A DNA stretch of 64,000 nt from JAFECT01 sp036501825 (GCA_036501825.1 DASXZP010000036.1:62001-126000), one strand, 5' to 3'; counted from the stretch's first letter, positions 34,017 to 43,650 are shown. Notes: generated by a model not told the origin, from the sequence alone. A program made the numbers and translations.

Positions 34017-35358
34017 CTCTCCAGACGAACTGGACCAGGTAGAGCACCGCCGCGACGACGATGGCGGCGCCGCACATCTTCAGGGTCGGATAGTCGCAGG
34101 TCAGCACGATCAGCGCGCAGAACACCAAGCCGACCACGGCCAACATGCGTTCGCCCGGCCGCGCGCCCGGCGTGCGCAACAGCGCCACACACGACAAGGC
34201 ATAGACGAGACAGCTGAGCAGCACTGCGATCAGGATTATGGTGTTGAACTGTTTGTCGACGCTGGGGTTCAAGGTGAGCAGGACGACGCCCACCATCAGC
34301 ACGAAGGTGATCGCGAGATTGAGCCGCGGCGGCTTGCTCAGGTCGCTGCGCAGGAAGAAGCGCGGGAACAGACGCGACTCCGCGGCGGTCTCGGCGGTTT
34401 CGGTGGTCACCAGAATCCAGCCGCCGACGGCGCCGGTTGCTTTTGCCGCCGCACACGCTGCGATCAGGATGCCGATCGCCGGACCCCACATGCGTGCCAC
34501 GACATCGGCGAAGGGCGCGGTGGATTTCGCCAGCTCGCTATTGTTGAGCACGCCGGTGACCGCCGTACAGGCCGATATGTAAACGATGGAGGCGAAGATC
34601 ACGCCGCCGATGGTCGCGAGCGCGACATCCTTTTCAGGATTGCGTACCGCCTTGGCGACGACCGCCGCGCTCTCCACGCCGAGGAAGGCCCAGACGATCG
34701 CCGCGAGCGACGCGCCGATCGCTGCGGTCGCCGACGCGGGCGACACGCCGAGCCGCGCCAGCGCGCTCATGAACGGCGACGGGGGAATCGCCGGGACGCC
34801 CGGATGGCCCAGCACATTCCAGCTGGCCATGAACACGTCGGGCTTGAAATAGAACCAGCCCGCGACTCCCACCACGATCACCGGCGCCAGACCCAGCACG
34901 ATGGTCAGGGCCGACAACCGGCTCACCGCCTTGGCGCCGACGAGATTGAGCAAGGTCATGACCACCAGAACGCCGACCGTGGTCACTCCCGGATGCGCGT
35001 TCAGCACCGGAAAACAGGCGCCGAGATAGCCGGCCGCCGCTACCGCGATGGCGACCAGGCCGCCCCAGGCGCTGATCCAATAGAGGAAGGCCGACTCGAA
35101 ACCGAAGAACGACCCGGTCCCTTCGCGCACATAGCCGACCAGCCCCGCCGCCGTTGGACGCAGCCGCGCCAAGGCGGCGAAGACGAGGCCCAGGGTGACC
35201 GCACCGGCGGTCACGATCAGCCAGCCGATGAGGGTAATGCTGCCGATCGCGGCCAGCGTCGTGGGCAGCAGGAACACGCCCGAGCCGATCATGTTGCCGG
35301 CGACCAGGGCGCCGGCGGCGAAGGGGCCGATCTTGCGGCTGTTCGGATCGTCGCTCAC
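33982..35358 (-). CDS. AdiC/PotE-like amino-acid permease (APC family)
   Basis: A 458-residue permease with about 12 transmembrane segments. The first helix motif AGNMIGSGVFLLPTTLAAIGSITLIGW and the later GVESAAVVAKAVRNPEKDVALATIGGV and GGWILVTTETAETAAESRLFP closely follow the arginine:agmatine antiporter AdiC, including the tryptophan of the GGW gate. The GTG start overlaps the Rieske gene's stop (GTGA), so the two are translated together; a transported amine or amino acid that the oxygenase acts on is an attractive inference. The frame is open 166 codons upstream in a non-similar stretch. Confidence 0.87.
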   Translation of the reverse strand: MSDDPNSRKIGPFAAGALVAGNMIGSGVFLLPTTLAAIGSITLIGWLIVTAGAVTLGLVFAALARLRPTAAGLVGYVREGTGSFFGFESAFLYWISAWGGLVAIAVAAAGYLGACFPVLNAHPGVTTVGVLVVMTLLNLVGAKAVSRLSALTIVLGLAPVIVVGVAGWFYFKPDVFMASWNVLGHPGVPAIPPSPFMSALARLGVSPASATAAIGASLAAIVWAFLGVESAAVVAKAVRNPEKDVALATIGGVIFASIVYISACTAVTGVLNNSELAKSTAPFADVVARMWGPAIGILIAACAAAKATGAVGGWILVTTETAETAAESRLFPRFFLRSDLSKPPRLNLAITFVLMVGVVLLTLNPSVDKQFNTIILIAVLLSCLVYALSCVALLRTPGARPGERMLAVVGLVFCALIVLTCDYPTLKMCGAAIVVAAVLYLVQFVWRVRVAPKAVPQQ

Positions 35359-36386
35359 GCGGTGGCCCGCACGGGCGACGGATTGGCGTGGGCTTCGCGG
35401 ATGCGCGCCTGGAACCAGGCGACGCCGGTCTCGTGCTTGGGCGACAGGATGCCCGCGCGATAGACGCCTGCGTTCAGATTGGCCTGCACCCGTTCGCAGA
35501 TGTCCTTGTCCTCGGCCGTGACCTGATCGGAACTCTTCAGCATCCAGTCCAGCTCGTCGCGATGCGCCGGGTCGTAGAAATAGAGATAGTCGAGCCGCGT
35601 GCGATCGGGACCCAGCGGCGTCACCCGCTCCACCATCAGGCCGTGGTGATAGACGTTGATGCCGAGATCGGGCCAGGCCCAGGCCCACAGGCCATTGGTG
35701 GCGCCGCCGCCGGTGGGCGGCGCTTCGTGCAGCGAGATCGAGCCGTGCATCTGGACGGTGTACTGGTCGGCCTCGATCTGGCTCGACAGCTCCGGATGCA
35801 CCGCCTTCACGTGATACCCTTCGAGATAGTTCTCGGTATAGGTCTTCCAGTTGCACGCGATGTCATGCGTGCGCCTCAGCGTGAACGGATGAACCGTGAT
35901 GTCGCGTTGCGCCCACATCGCTTCCAGCGGCGCCAGCTCTTCGAGCACCGGCGCTGCGTTGGCGTCGAGGTTGACGAACAGAAATCCGCGCCAGCTCTCG
36001 ACCCGCGCCGGGAACAGGGTGAACTCGCGCGGATCGAAACCGTCCGCCGCGCCGAAATCCACCGCCGCGCGCAGCCGTCCGTCCAGCGCGTAGCGCCAGC
36101 CGTGGTATTTGCAGGTCAGCGCCTTGCCGCAGTTGCCGCTGAAGTCGGTGGCCAAGGGTCCGGCGCGATGGCGGCAGACGTTATGGAAGGCGCGGATTTC
36201 GCCGTCTGAGCCCCTCACCGCGATCACCGGCGCCCCGCCCACCAGGTCGGTCAGATAGTCGCCCGCCTGCGCCAGCATGCTTTCATGGCCCACCAGCCGC
36301 CAGGCGCGGCGCAGCAGGGTCGCCTGCTCGCGCTTGTAGGTTTCCTCGCCGGAATAGAGCGAAGCGTCCAGGGTCAGGGTGGTCAT
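35355..36386 (-). CDS. Rieske non-haem iron oxygenase, alpha subunit
   Basis: A 343-residue ring-hydroxylating/demethylating oxygenase. The Rieske [2Fe-2S] site is CRHRAGPLA...CKYHGWRYALDG (C-x-H, then C-x2-H). The catalytic domain has NWKTYTENYLEGYHVKAVHPEL with the two histidines of the iron site, and a late acidic residue is expected near DLGIN. The pattern with NWKxxxENxxExYH is shared with choline/betaine/carnitine-type monooxygenases and aromatic dioxygenases; at 343 residues it is somewhat short. No reductase gene is adjacent. It shares a coupled operon with the AdiC-like permease and is divergent from the S9 peptidase. Confidence 0.85.
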   Translation of the reverse strand: MTTLTLDASLYSGEETYKREQATLLRRAWRLVGHESMLAQAGDYLTDLVGGAPVIAVRGSDGEIRAFHNVCRHRAGPLATDFSGNCGKALTCKYHGWRYALDGRLRAAVDFGAADGFDPREFTLFPARVESWRGFLFVNLDANAAPVLEELAPLEAMWAQRDITVHPFTLRRTHDIACNWKTYTENYLEGYHVKAVHPELSSQIEADQYTVQMHGSISLHEAPPTGGGATNGLWAWAWPDLGINVYHHGLMVERVTPLGPDRTRLDYLYFYDPAHRDELDWMLKSSDQVTAEDKDICERVQANLNAGVYRAGILSPKHETGVAWFQARIREAHANPSPVRATA

Positions 36387-36532
36387 GAGGGCCTCACGGC
36401 GTTCGCAGCAAAGTCGCACAGGCGACGGTTCTCGGAAACTCCCCAGGCCCGGACGGCCGTGCTAGGACCATTGGCGCCGCCGGCCCCGCAGAGGGACGCG
36501 GCCCGGAAACGCTCAATCGGGGTACCCACGTC

Positions 36533-38629
36533 ATGACCGTCTCGCTTCGCCGCCTGTTCCTTGCGACCGCCGCCGCCGGCGCGCTCTCGGCCTTCGCCCT
36601 CAGCGCCGCGCAGGCCGCGCCGCACGGCCTGACCGCCAAGGAAATGCTGAGCCTCGACCGGCTGTCGGGCCTCAAGGTCTCGCCGGACGGCCACTGGGCG
36701 CTCTACGACGTGCGCTCCACCGACTGGGACGCCAACAAGGGGGTCCACGCGCTGTGGATCGTCGACACCGACGGCAAGACCGCCCCGCGACGTCTGGGGG
36801 TTTCCGACAAGGGAGTCTCCGACGCCCAGTGGTCCGCTGACGGCAAGACCATCTACTTCCTGGCCCCAGGCGCTGACACCACCCAGGTCTGGCGCACCAC
36901 GCCCGATGGAACCGGGGCGACCCAGGTGACCTACCTACCCCTCGACGTGGGCGCCTATCGCGTCGCCGCGGACGGCAAGCACCTGGTGGTGTCGCTCGCC
37001 GTGGTGCGTCATTCGCAGGCGCGCAGCGATTGCCGCAGCGAGATCGAGTGCACGGCGAAGCCGAAGCCGCAAGGGACCCAAGCGTCGGGGAAAATCTACA
37101 CCCGCCTGTTCGTGCGTCACTGGGACCAGTGGGACGACGGGACGGACAATCACCTGTTCTCGATCGAGATCGGCGCCGATGGAATCGCCTCCGCGCAACC
37201 GGTTGAGCTGATGGCCGCCTTCGACGGCGACGTGCCGTCCAAGCCCTTCGGCGACGAAGGCGACTTTGCGATTTCGCCGTCGGGCAGCGAAGTGACCTTC
37301 TCCGCCAAGGTCGCCGGAACCACCGCGGCGTGGAGCACCAACTTCGACCTGTTCCGTGTGCCGATGGACGGCTCGTCGGCGCCGGTGAACCTGACCGCGT
37401 CGAACCATGCCGAGGACGTGGGCCCGGTCTATTCGCCGGACGGCGCCATGCTGGCCTACAAGGCCATGAAGCGCGCGACCTTCGAGGCCGATCGCCTGGG
37501 CGTGATGGTGATGGACGTGAAGACCGGCGCCGTGCGCGAGGTCGATCCGGGCTTCGACCGGTCTGCGGAAAACCTGGTCTGGTCGGCGGACGGCAAGACA
37601 ATCTATGCCAACGCTGAGGACGTCGGCCAGGACCGCATCTTCGCCATCGACGTGAAGTCGGGCGCGGTAAAGCCGCTCACCGGCGATGGGCGGGTGACCG
37701 ACTTCGCGGTGACCAAAAAAGGCCTCGTCTTCGCGCGCGACGACTATTCGCATCCGATGGAAATCTTCACCCAGGGCTGGAGCGGCGCGCCGGCGCAGAT
37801 CACCCACACGGACGCGGCAGCGCTCGCGGACGTGAAGATGGGTGACTACGAGACCTTCACCTTCTCCGGGTGGAACGGCGAGACCGTGCACGGCTATCTG
37901 GTGAAGCCGTGGAACTACGAACCGGGTAAAAAGTATCCCGTCGCCTTCCTGATCCACGGCGGCCCGCAAGGCTCGTTCGGCAGCAACTTCGGCTATCGCT
38001 GGAATCCTCAGACCTACGCGGGCGCCGGCTACGCGGTGGTGATGATCGATTTCCACGGGTCCACCGGCTACGGCCAGGCCTTCACCGACGCGATCTCGCA
38101 GCACTGGGGCGATCGTCCGCTGGAGGATCTGCAGAAGGGCTGGGCCGCGGCGCTGGCGAAGTACAGCTTCCTCGACGGCGATCACGCCTGCGCCCTGGGC
38201 GCGTCCTATGGCGGCTACATGATCGACTGGATCGCGGGCGCCTGGTCGCAACCGTGGAAGTGCCTGGTGGTGCACGACGGCGTTTTCGACAACCGCATGA
38301 TGGGCTATTCCACCGAAGAGCTGTGGTTCTCCGAGTGGGAGAACGGCGGCACGGTTTGGTCGAACCCCGCCGGCTACGAGAAGTTCAATCCGGCCCTGCA
38401 TGTGGGGGACTGGAACAAGCCCATGCTGGTGGTGCACAGCGCCCGCGACTACCGCATCCCGCTGGAGCAGGGTCTCGCCGCCTTCAGCGCGCTGCAGCGC
38501 AAGGGCGTGCCGTCCGAGCTTCTGACCTTCCCCGACGAGAACCACTGGGTGCTGAAGCCCAAGAACTCCCTCGAGTGGCACGACACGGTGCTCGACTGGC
38601 TGGACCGCTGGACCAAACCGGGCGCCTGA
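36533..38629 (+). CDS. Secreted S9 prolyl-oligopeptidase family peptidase (dipeptidyl-peptidase 5-like)
   Basis: A 698-residue exported peptidase. A signal peptide spans about residues 1-28 (FLATAAAGALSAFALSAAQA). A beta-propeller with WD40-like repeats (VSPDGHWALYD, WSADGKTIYFLA, YSPDGAMLAYKA) is followed by an alpha/beta hydrolase domain with the nucleophile near Ser558 in LGASYGGYMIDW, an aspartate in HSARDYRIP and a histidine in FPDENHWVL. It probably releases dipeptides from peptides in the periplasm. A second S9 peptidase follows 103 bases on. Confidence 0.92.
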   Translation: MTVSLRRLFLATAAAGALSAFALSAAQAAPHGLTAKEMLSLDRLSGLKVSPDGHWALYDVRSTDWDANKGVHALWIVDTDGKTAPRRLGVSDKGVSDAQWSADGKTIYFLAPGADTTQVWRTTPDGTGATQVTYLPLDVGAYRVAADGKHLVVSLAVVRHSQARSDCRSEIECTAKPKPQGTQASGKIYTRLFVRHWDQWDDGTDNHLFSIEIGADGIASAQPVELMAAFDGDVPSKPFGDEGDFAISPSGSEVTFSAKVAGTTAAWSTNFDLFRVPMDGSSAPVNLTASNHAEDVGPVYSPDGAMLAYKAMKRATFEADRLGVMVMDVKTGAVREVDPGFDRSAENLVWSADGKTIYANAEDVGQDRIFAIDVKSGAVKPLTGDGRVTDFAVTKKGLVFARDDYSHPMEIFTQGWSGAPAQITHTDAAALADVKMGDYETFTFSGWNGETVHGYLVKPWNYEPGKKYPVAFLIHGGPQGSFGSNFGYRWNPQTYAGAGYAVVMIDFHGSTGYGQAFTDAISQHWGDRPLEDLQKGWAAALAKYSFLDGDHACALGASYGGYMIDWIAGAWSQPWKCLVVHDGVFDNRMMGYSTEELWFSEWENGGTVWSNPAGYEKFNPALHVGDWNKPMLVVHSARDYRIPLEQGLAAFSALQRKGVPSELLTFPDENHWVLKPKNSLEWHDTVLDWLDRWTKPGA

Positions 38630-38732
38630 TCAGGTGAAACTGTTGCGTTTTGGAGACTTTACGCTGACCGGACCCCCGGGGTAGGCTCGCACGTCGCGGT
38701 TGCGGCAGGTGTTGCTTACTCGGGGGTTCTTC

Positions 38733-40709
38733 ATGCGCCGTCTTCTCTGGTCCGCCGCTTCGGCTGCGGCGATCGTCTTTGCCTGCGGTTCGGCCCAGGC
38801 CGCGCCGCCGCCCGCCAGCGCCTTTGGCGCCATGCCGGCAATCCAGACCGCGGACATCTCGCCGGACGGCAAGAGCGTCGCGATCCTCGGCGTCGACAAC
38901 GGTCAGGCGTACATCGCCATCGACGGCCTGGACGACGGCAAGGCGGTGACCCTGCCGCTCGGTGGGACCGACGCGCGCGATCTGCACTGGGCCGGCAACG
39001 GCCAGGTGATCATGCAGGCATCGGTCGTGGTGCACATCCCCGGCGACGATCCCGCGGTCAAAACCCAATACCTGCGCGACATCATCATCGGTCGCGACGG
39101 CAAGCTGATCGGGCAGGTGTTGGGCAACAACCCAGTGTTCGTGATGAGCACGGCGCTGCCGATCCTGAGCTACGGCAATCCGACCAATCCGCAACTGATC
39201 GTGCGCGCCTACGATTTCGTCGACGACGGGTTGAGCGCCGACACGCGTCTGCAGCGGCGCTCCGGCGCGGCGCCGGCTCTGTTCCGCGTCGATCCCGCGA
39301 CCGGCAAGGGGATCAAGTTCGAGGCCGGAACAGTGTCGATCGACTCCTGGGACCTCGACCTGGACGGTCAGCCCCGCGTGCGCTGGGGGCGTGACCCGAT
39401 CAACCACGTCCTGAGCTACGAAACGCGCGGCAAGGGCAAGGGCGGCTGGACCCAGGTCTACAAGGCCGAACGTTACGGCGACGACTTGCAGTACCTCGGC
39501 TACTCCGATCCCGAAGATGCGATCTACTACATCTCCAGCGACCACAAGAGCGTGCTCAAGCGCACGCTTTCGGACGGCAAGGAGAGCCTTGCCACCGACA
39601 AGGTCAGCGGCACGATCGGCCTGATGCTGGATCCGTGGCGTCAATCCGCGGTCGCGATCACCGGCACCGGGGATGTGACCCAGTTCGACTGGCTCGATCC
39701 CGAGATCGGCGGCGTCTATGCGGCGATGGCAGGTGCGTTCAAGGGCAAGACCGTTACCTTCACCAACTGGTCCGCCGACCGCACGCGTTTCATCTTCGTC
39801 GTTGAGAGCGGCACGACCGCGCCGGTCTGGTATCTCTTCGACAAGACGGCGCACCAGGTGTCGCCGCTGGCGGAAGCCTACCCGGCGCTCAAGGACGTGC
39901 CGCTCGGTGAACGCGACTGGATCAGCTATAAGGCGCGCGACGGGATGGAAATTCCCGCCTACGTCACCTATCCGCCGGGCGTGACCGCGGCGACCGCGTC
40001 AAAGTTGCCGCTCATCGTCATGCCGCACGGCGGCCCGGAGTCGCGGGATTATCCGGGCTTCGACTATTGGTCCCAGTTCGTCGCCTCGCGCGGCTATGTG
40101 GTGATCCAGCCGCAGTTCCGCGGCTCCGCCGGCTTCGGCCTCGACTTCATGCACGCGGGCTATCGTGAGTGGGGCGGCAAGATGCAGACCGATCTGCTCG
40201 ATGGCGTTTCGGCGCTGGCCGCCAAGGGTCAGACCGACCCGTCGCGCGTCTGCATCGTGGGCTGGAGCTATGGCGGCTACGCCGCGCTCGAAGGCATCAC
40301 GTCGCATCCGGAAGCCTACAAGTGCGCCGTCTCGGTCAACGGCATCTCGGACCTGCAGCGGTTGATGAAGGAAGAAATTCAGCGCGGCGGCGGCCGCGGC
40401 GCCATCGAAGACGAGCACAACATGCTGGGTGATCCGGCCCAGGACGGCGCCCAACTCGCGGACTATTCACCTATCCACCATGTGGATCGCGCCGGCGGTC
40501 CCGTGTTGCTCGTAGGCGGTCAGGACGACCAGACGGTGATCTTCGAACAATCGGCGCTGATGCAAAAGGCGCTCGAGGACGCGGGCAAACAGGTCGAGCT
40601 GGTCAGCTTCAAGGGCGATGACCACCAGCTGCACACCACCGCCGATCGCACCGCCATGCTGGAAGCGCTGGACAAGTTCCTCGCAACTAATCTTCCGGTG
40701 AAAAACTAG
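38733..40709 (+). CDS. Secreted S9 family peptidase, acylaminoacyl-peptidase-like
   Basis: A 658-residue exported peptidase with a signal peptide (MRRLLWSAASAAAIVFACGSAQAA), a beta-propeller of weak repeats and a C-terminal peptidase_S9 domain: MPHGGPESRDYPGFDYWSQF, QPQFRGSAGFG, the nucleophile near Ser512 in VGWSYGGYAALEG, and LLVGGQDDQTV...KGDDHQLHT for Asp and His. The Met at 38733 was chosen because it gives the signal peptide; an open ATG lies 11 codons upstream. It is not closely similar to its upstream neighbour, so the pair is not a recent duplication. The stop overlaps the convergent beta-lactamase-like gene by four bases. Confidence 0.9.
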   Translation: MRRLLWSAASAAAIVFACGSAQAAPPPASAFGAMPAIQTADISPDGKSVAILGVDNGQAYIAIDGLDDGKAVTLPLGGTDARDLHWAGNGQVIMQASVVVHIPGDDPAVKTQYLRDIIIGRDGKLIGQVLGNNPVFVMSTALPILSYGNPTNPQLIVRAYDFVDDGLSADTRLQRRSGAAPALFRVDPATGKGIKFEAGTVSIDSWDLDLDGQPRVRWGRDPINHVLSYETRGKGKGGWTQVYKAERYGDDLQYLGYSDPEDAIYYISSDHKSVLKRTLSDGKESLATDKVSGTIGLMLDPWRQSAVAITGTGDVTQFDWLDPEIGGVYAAMAGAFKGKTVTFTNWSADRTRFIFVVESGTTAPVWYLFDKTAHQVSPLAEAYPALKDVPLGERDWISYKARDGMEIPAYVTYPPGVTAATASKLPLIVMPHGGPESRDYPGFDYWSQFVASRGYVVIQPQFRGSAGFGLDFMHAGYREWGGKMQTDLLDGVSALAAKGQTDPSRVCIVGWSYGGYAALEGITSHPEAYKCAVSVNGISDLQRLMKEEIQRGGGRGAIEDEHNMLGDPAQDGAQLADYSPIHHVDRAGGPVLLVGGQDDQTVIFEQSALMQKALEDAGKQVELVSFKGDDHQLHTTADRTAMLEALDKFLATNLPVKN

Positions 40710-41662
40710 AAGCCGTTCCTGGCGTCGAGGCCCTGGGGTGACCAGGCCTCGATCACCGCCTTGGCAAGTTTTGCGATGGTGACGTCGCCCTCGTCGTCGG
40801 CGCTCCAGCCGTGATCGGCGTTGTCGTGGGTGTAGACCGACAAGATCACCGTGCCGTTCTTGGTGGCGATGGCGGCGACGTCGTTTCTCGCGTCGTCGAT
40901 GGCCCCGGTCTTGTTGGCGATAGCGGAGCCGTTTTCGCTGGAATCCGAACCTTCGATGTAACGCGGTATGCCGTCACGGTAGAACTGATTGCGCAGCATG
41001 GTCAGGGCCACGTCGCAGATCGCGCGGTCCTGCGTGTCCGGTCCGCCCGGCGTCCCCAGATCACAGCGCACGATGCGGCGCATGACTTCGGCCATCTCGC
41101 GCGGCGTGGTGCGGCCGAGGCCGAACTTCGGCTGTTCGAGCGGGACCGGCCCTTGGATGGGCTCGAACACCTTTTTGTAGAACACCGTGTGGGTCAGGCC
41201 GAGCGAACGCGTGCGCGCGTTGATCGCGTCCAGGCCCAGGTGATCGATCACCAGATTGGTCGCGGTGTTGTCGCTGACCACCACCACCATCAGGGTGAGC
41301 GCGTCCTTGAAGGTCAGCGCGTGCGGCGTGTCGAACTGGCCCAGGATGCCGGAGCCGGTGACCTGGTCGGCCTTGGTCAGGGTCAGGGGGTCGTCGAAAT
41401 GCACGCGGCCGGCGCGGACCTCGACCAGGGCGTCGTACAGCGCGGTCAGCTTGATGGTCGAGGCTGTGGGCACGTCCTCGTCCGGGTTCAGCACCGCGAC
41501 CTCGCCGGTTTTCAGGTTCTGCGCGAACAGCCCGACCCGGCCGTGATGGGCGGCGGCGATGGCCGCTAGGGTCCGCCCGAGGCTTTGGTCCTCCCGGGGT
41601 TCGGACAGGGCGGGCGGGGCCAGCAGCAGGGCCAGAAGGGCGAGGGGGAGCAAGGCTTTCAT
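40706..41662 (-). CDS. Class A beta-lactamase-like secreted serine hydrolase
   Basis: A 318-residue exported protein with a signal peptide (about residues 1-20). It has the class A active-site motifs: S68-x-x-K71 (TASTIKL), S130-D-N132 (VVSDNTATN) and K251-T-G (NKTGAID). The usual omega-loop E-x-x-L-N is not present, but Glu167 in FEPIQGP is placed about where the general base belongs. Without the loop asparagine, activity against beta-lactams is uncertain; a penicillin-binding or peptidase role is also possible. Confidence 0.82.
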   Translation of the reverse strand: MKALLPLALLALLLAPPALSEPREDQSLGRTLAAIAAAHHGRVGLFAQNLKTGEVAVLNPDEDVPTASTIKLTALYDALVEVRAGRVHFDDPLTLTKADQVTGSGILGQFDTPHALTFKDALTLMVVVVSDNTATNLVIDHLGLDAINARTRSLGLTHTVFYKKVFEPIQGPVPLEQPKFGLGRTTPREMAEVMRRIVRCDLGTPGGPDTQDRAICDVALTMLRNQFYRDGIPRYIEGSDSSENGSAIANKTGAIDDARNDVAAIATKNGTVILSVYTHDNADHGWSADDEGDVTIAKLAKAVIEAWSPQGLDARNGF

Positions 41663-41712
41663 GGGCCGATGGTACGCGGGCCCGGGCGGCTGACAACCGG
41701 CGCGAGAGCCTG

Positions 41713-41740
41713 TTCCCAGCGCTCAGGGAAATGCTATAGC
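41713..41740 (+). promoter_or_regulatory. Candidate promoter for the HMW1C-like gene
   Basis: GCTATAGC (41733-41740) matches the Caulobacter -10 pattern GCTANAWC at seven of eight positions. A weak -35-like TTCCCAG at 41713-41719 is 13 bases upstream. The start codon of the next gene is 60 bases further on. Confidence 0.35.
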
Positions 41741-41799
41741 CCCAGCCTTCGGCTCCGGTCCCAAGGGCGGGGAGCAAAACCCTTTCCCGCGAACCTGTG

Positions 41800-43629
41800 A
41801 TGTCCAAACCGAGCCTGGAAGATTTCGAACGTCTGGTTTTCGAGCGTAAGGGCGACGAGGCCTATCGCTCCGCCCTGTCCATCCTCGGTCGCGTCGACCG
41901 CAGCTTCGGCCGCATCGATCAGGTCGGCATGCGCCCCACCGCCGAACCCGGCGACGAGGCCGCGCGGATGGAACGGTTCTCCACCCGGTTCGTGGCGGCC
42001 CTGGGTCAGCTGATCTGCGACGCCTCGATCACGCCGGACCGGCGCATCTTCGCGCAGATCCTGCTGTTCCACCGCTGGATCGACCTGATGTTCGCCTCGA
42101 GCGGTTTCCGCACGCCGGACAATTTCCTGCGCACGCTGGGCGTCGAGAACGAAGGCGGCTGGTCGCTGAAGGGCGATCATATTCTGCGTTTTCTGCTGCT
42201 GTTCTCGCCGCGCGCGGATTTCAACATCAGCTTCGAGAAGACGCTGGGCGCCAACCCGCACATGAGCGCGATCGCGTTTTTGAACTTCCTCGGCACCCGC
42301 TATTGCTTCACCGAACGCGCCCACGATTTCCGCGAGCGACTGTTGGAGTGGCTGCCGGGGCGGCTGAACGAGGTGCAGCTCGGCCCCATCGTGCTGCGCA
42401 ACATCGCCGAACCGTTCATGCACTGCAGCTATGCGCAGACCTCGCGCAAGCACGAGATCAAGGCCGACCTGATCGCCCAGATGCGCCGCGCGGTCCTCGC
42501 CGCCGGCGCCAAGGAAGCGACCGAGCCGCCGGCCAACGCGGCGGACGGCAAGCCGGTGATCATCATCCTCACCGAACACTTCACCAAGGGCCATTCGGTG
42601 TGGCGCACCCATTCGCGCTCGGTGAAGGCGCTGAAGGAGAAATTCCACACCGTCGGCCTCGTCGCCAAACGCGCGCAGCAGCCCGCCGTGGAAGAGGCCT
42701 TCGACGAACTGATCGTCTATCCGGAAGGGGAGTTCTTCGAAGGCGTGCGCAAGACCGCGGACATCATCCTCGAAAAGCGCCCGGTCATGGTCTTCCACCT
42801 GGGCGTCGGCATGGCCGACGTGGTGATCGCCCTGTCGTCCCTGCGTCTGGCGCCGGTGCAGGCCTGTTCCTTCGGCCATACCGCGACGACCAAGAGCCCG
42901 GTGATCGACTACATGATCCTGCCCGAGGACTTCATGGGCGATCCGAACTGTTTCTCGGAAAAGATGGTGCTCGTGCCGCCGCAGGCCATGCCCTACACGC
43001 CGGTCGACACCATCGACGACGAAGCGATCCGTACGAAGGCGGCCAAGGACAAGGCCGATCCCAAGGTGGTGCGCGTCGCGGTGGCGGCGTCGATCATGAA
43101 GCTGAACCCGCCGTTCTTCGCCGCGCTGAAGGCCGCCGCCGACCAGGCCAAGGGCAAGGTCGAGTTCCACTTCTTCCCGCTGGCCGGCGTGGGCCTGGCG
43201 CACGCGGACCTGACCCGTTCCCTGAAGACGCGCCTGCCCCAGGCGGTGGTGCACACCGAACAGCCCTACGACAAGTACATGGCCATGCTGGCGCGCTGCG
43301 CCTTCGCCGTCTCCCCGTTCCCGTACGGCAATATGAACAGCATCATCGACGCCGCGCGCCTCGGCCTGCCCGGGGTCTGCCTCGACGGGCCAGAGGCCCA
43401 CGCCCACGCCGACGTGGCCTATTTCAACCGCCTGGGCCTGCCCGCTGAGCTCTCGGCCAAGTCGGTCGAGGCCTATTCCGCGGTGATCGCGCGCCTGATC
43501 GACGACAAGGCCTTCCGCGACGAATGCCGCGCCGCGGCGGCCAACGCCGACCTCGACGCGGGCTTTTTCACCGGCGACGAAACCCTGTTCCGCAAGGTGG
43601 TGGAAGAGCTGGTCTCACCCCACCTTTAG
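41800..43629 (+). CDS. HMW1C-like cytoplasmic protein N-glycosyltransferase (GT41)
   Basis: A 609-residue protein, the same length as Haemophilus HMW1C (about 620). The helical N-terminal half (about 1-245) is followed by a GT-B half with close HMW1C signatures: LRLAPVQACSFGHTATTKSP, IDYMILPEDFMGDPNCFSEK, MPYTP, AASIMKLNPPFFAALK (Lys434), VSPFPYGNMNSIIDAARLGL and GVCLDGPEAHAHADVAYF. The family transfers glucose or galactose from UDP-sugars to asparagines in N-x-S/T of adhesins in the cytoplasm. The ATG at 41800 follows an in-frame GTG. No adhesin or two-partner secretion gene is nearby, so the acceptor is unknown. Confidence 0.88.
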   Translation: MSKPSLEDFERLVFERKGDEAYRSALSILGRVDRSFGRIDQVGMRPTAEPGDEAARMERFSTRFVAALGQLICDASITPDRRIFAQILLFHRWIDLMFASSGFRTPDNFLRTLGVENEGGWSLKGDHILRFLLLFSPRADFNISFEKTLGANPHMSAIAFLNFLGTRYCFTERAHDFRERLLEWLPGRLNEVQLGPIVLRNIAEPFMHCSYAQTSRKHEIKADLIAQMRRAVLAAGAKEATEPPANAADGKPVIIILTEHFTKGHSVWRTHSRSVKALKEKFHTVGLVAKRAQQPAVEEAFDELIVYPEGEFFEGVRKTADIILEKRPVMVFHLGVGMADVVIALSSLRLAPVQACSFGHTATTKSPVIDYMILPEDFMGDPNCFSEKMVLVPPQAMPYTPVDTIDDEAIRTKAAKDKADPKVVRVAVAASIMKLNPPFFAALKAAADQAKGKVEFHFFPLAGVGLAHADLTRSLKTRLPQAVVHTEQPYDKYMAMLARCAFAVSPFPYGNMNSIIDAARLGLPGVCLDGPEAHAHADVAYFNRLGLPAELSAKSVEAYSAVIARLIDDKAFRDECRAAAANADLDAGFFTGDETLFRKVVEELVSPHL

Positions 43630-43650
43630 AAAGACTTCATGCTCGTGAGG

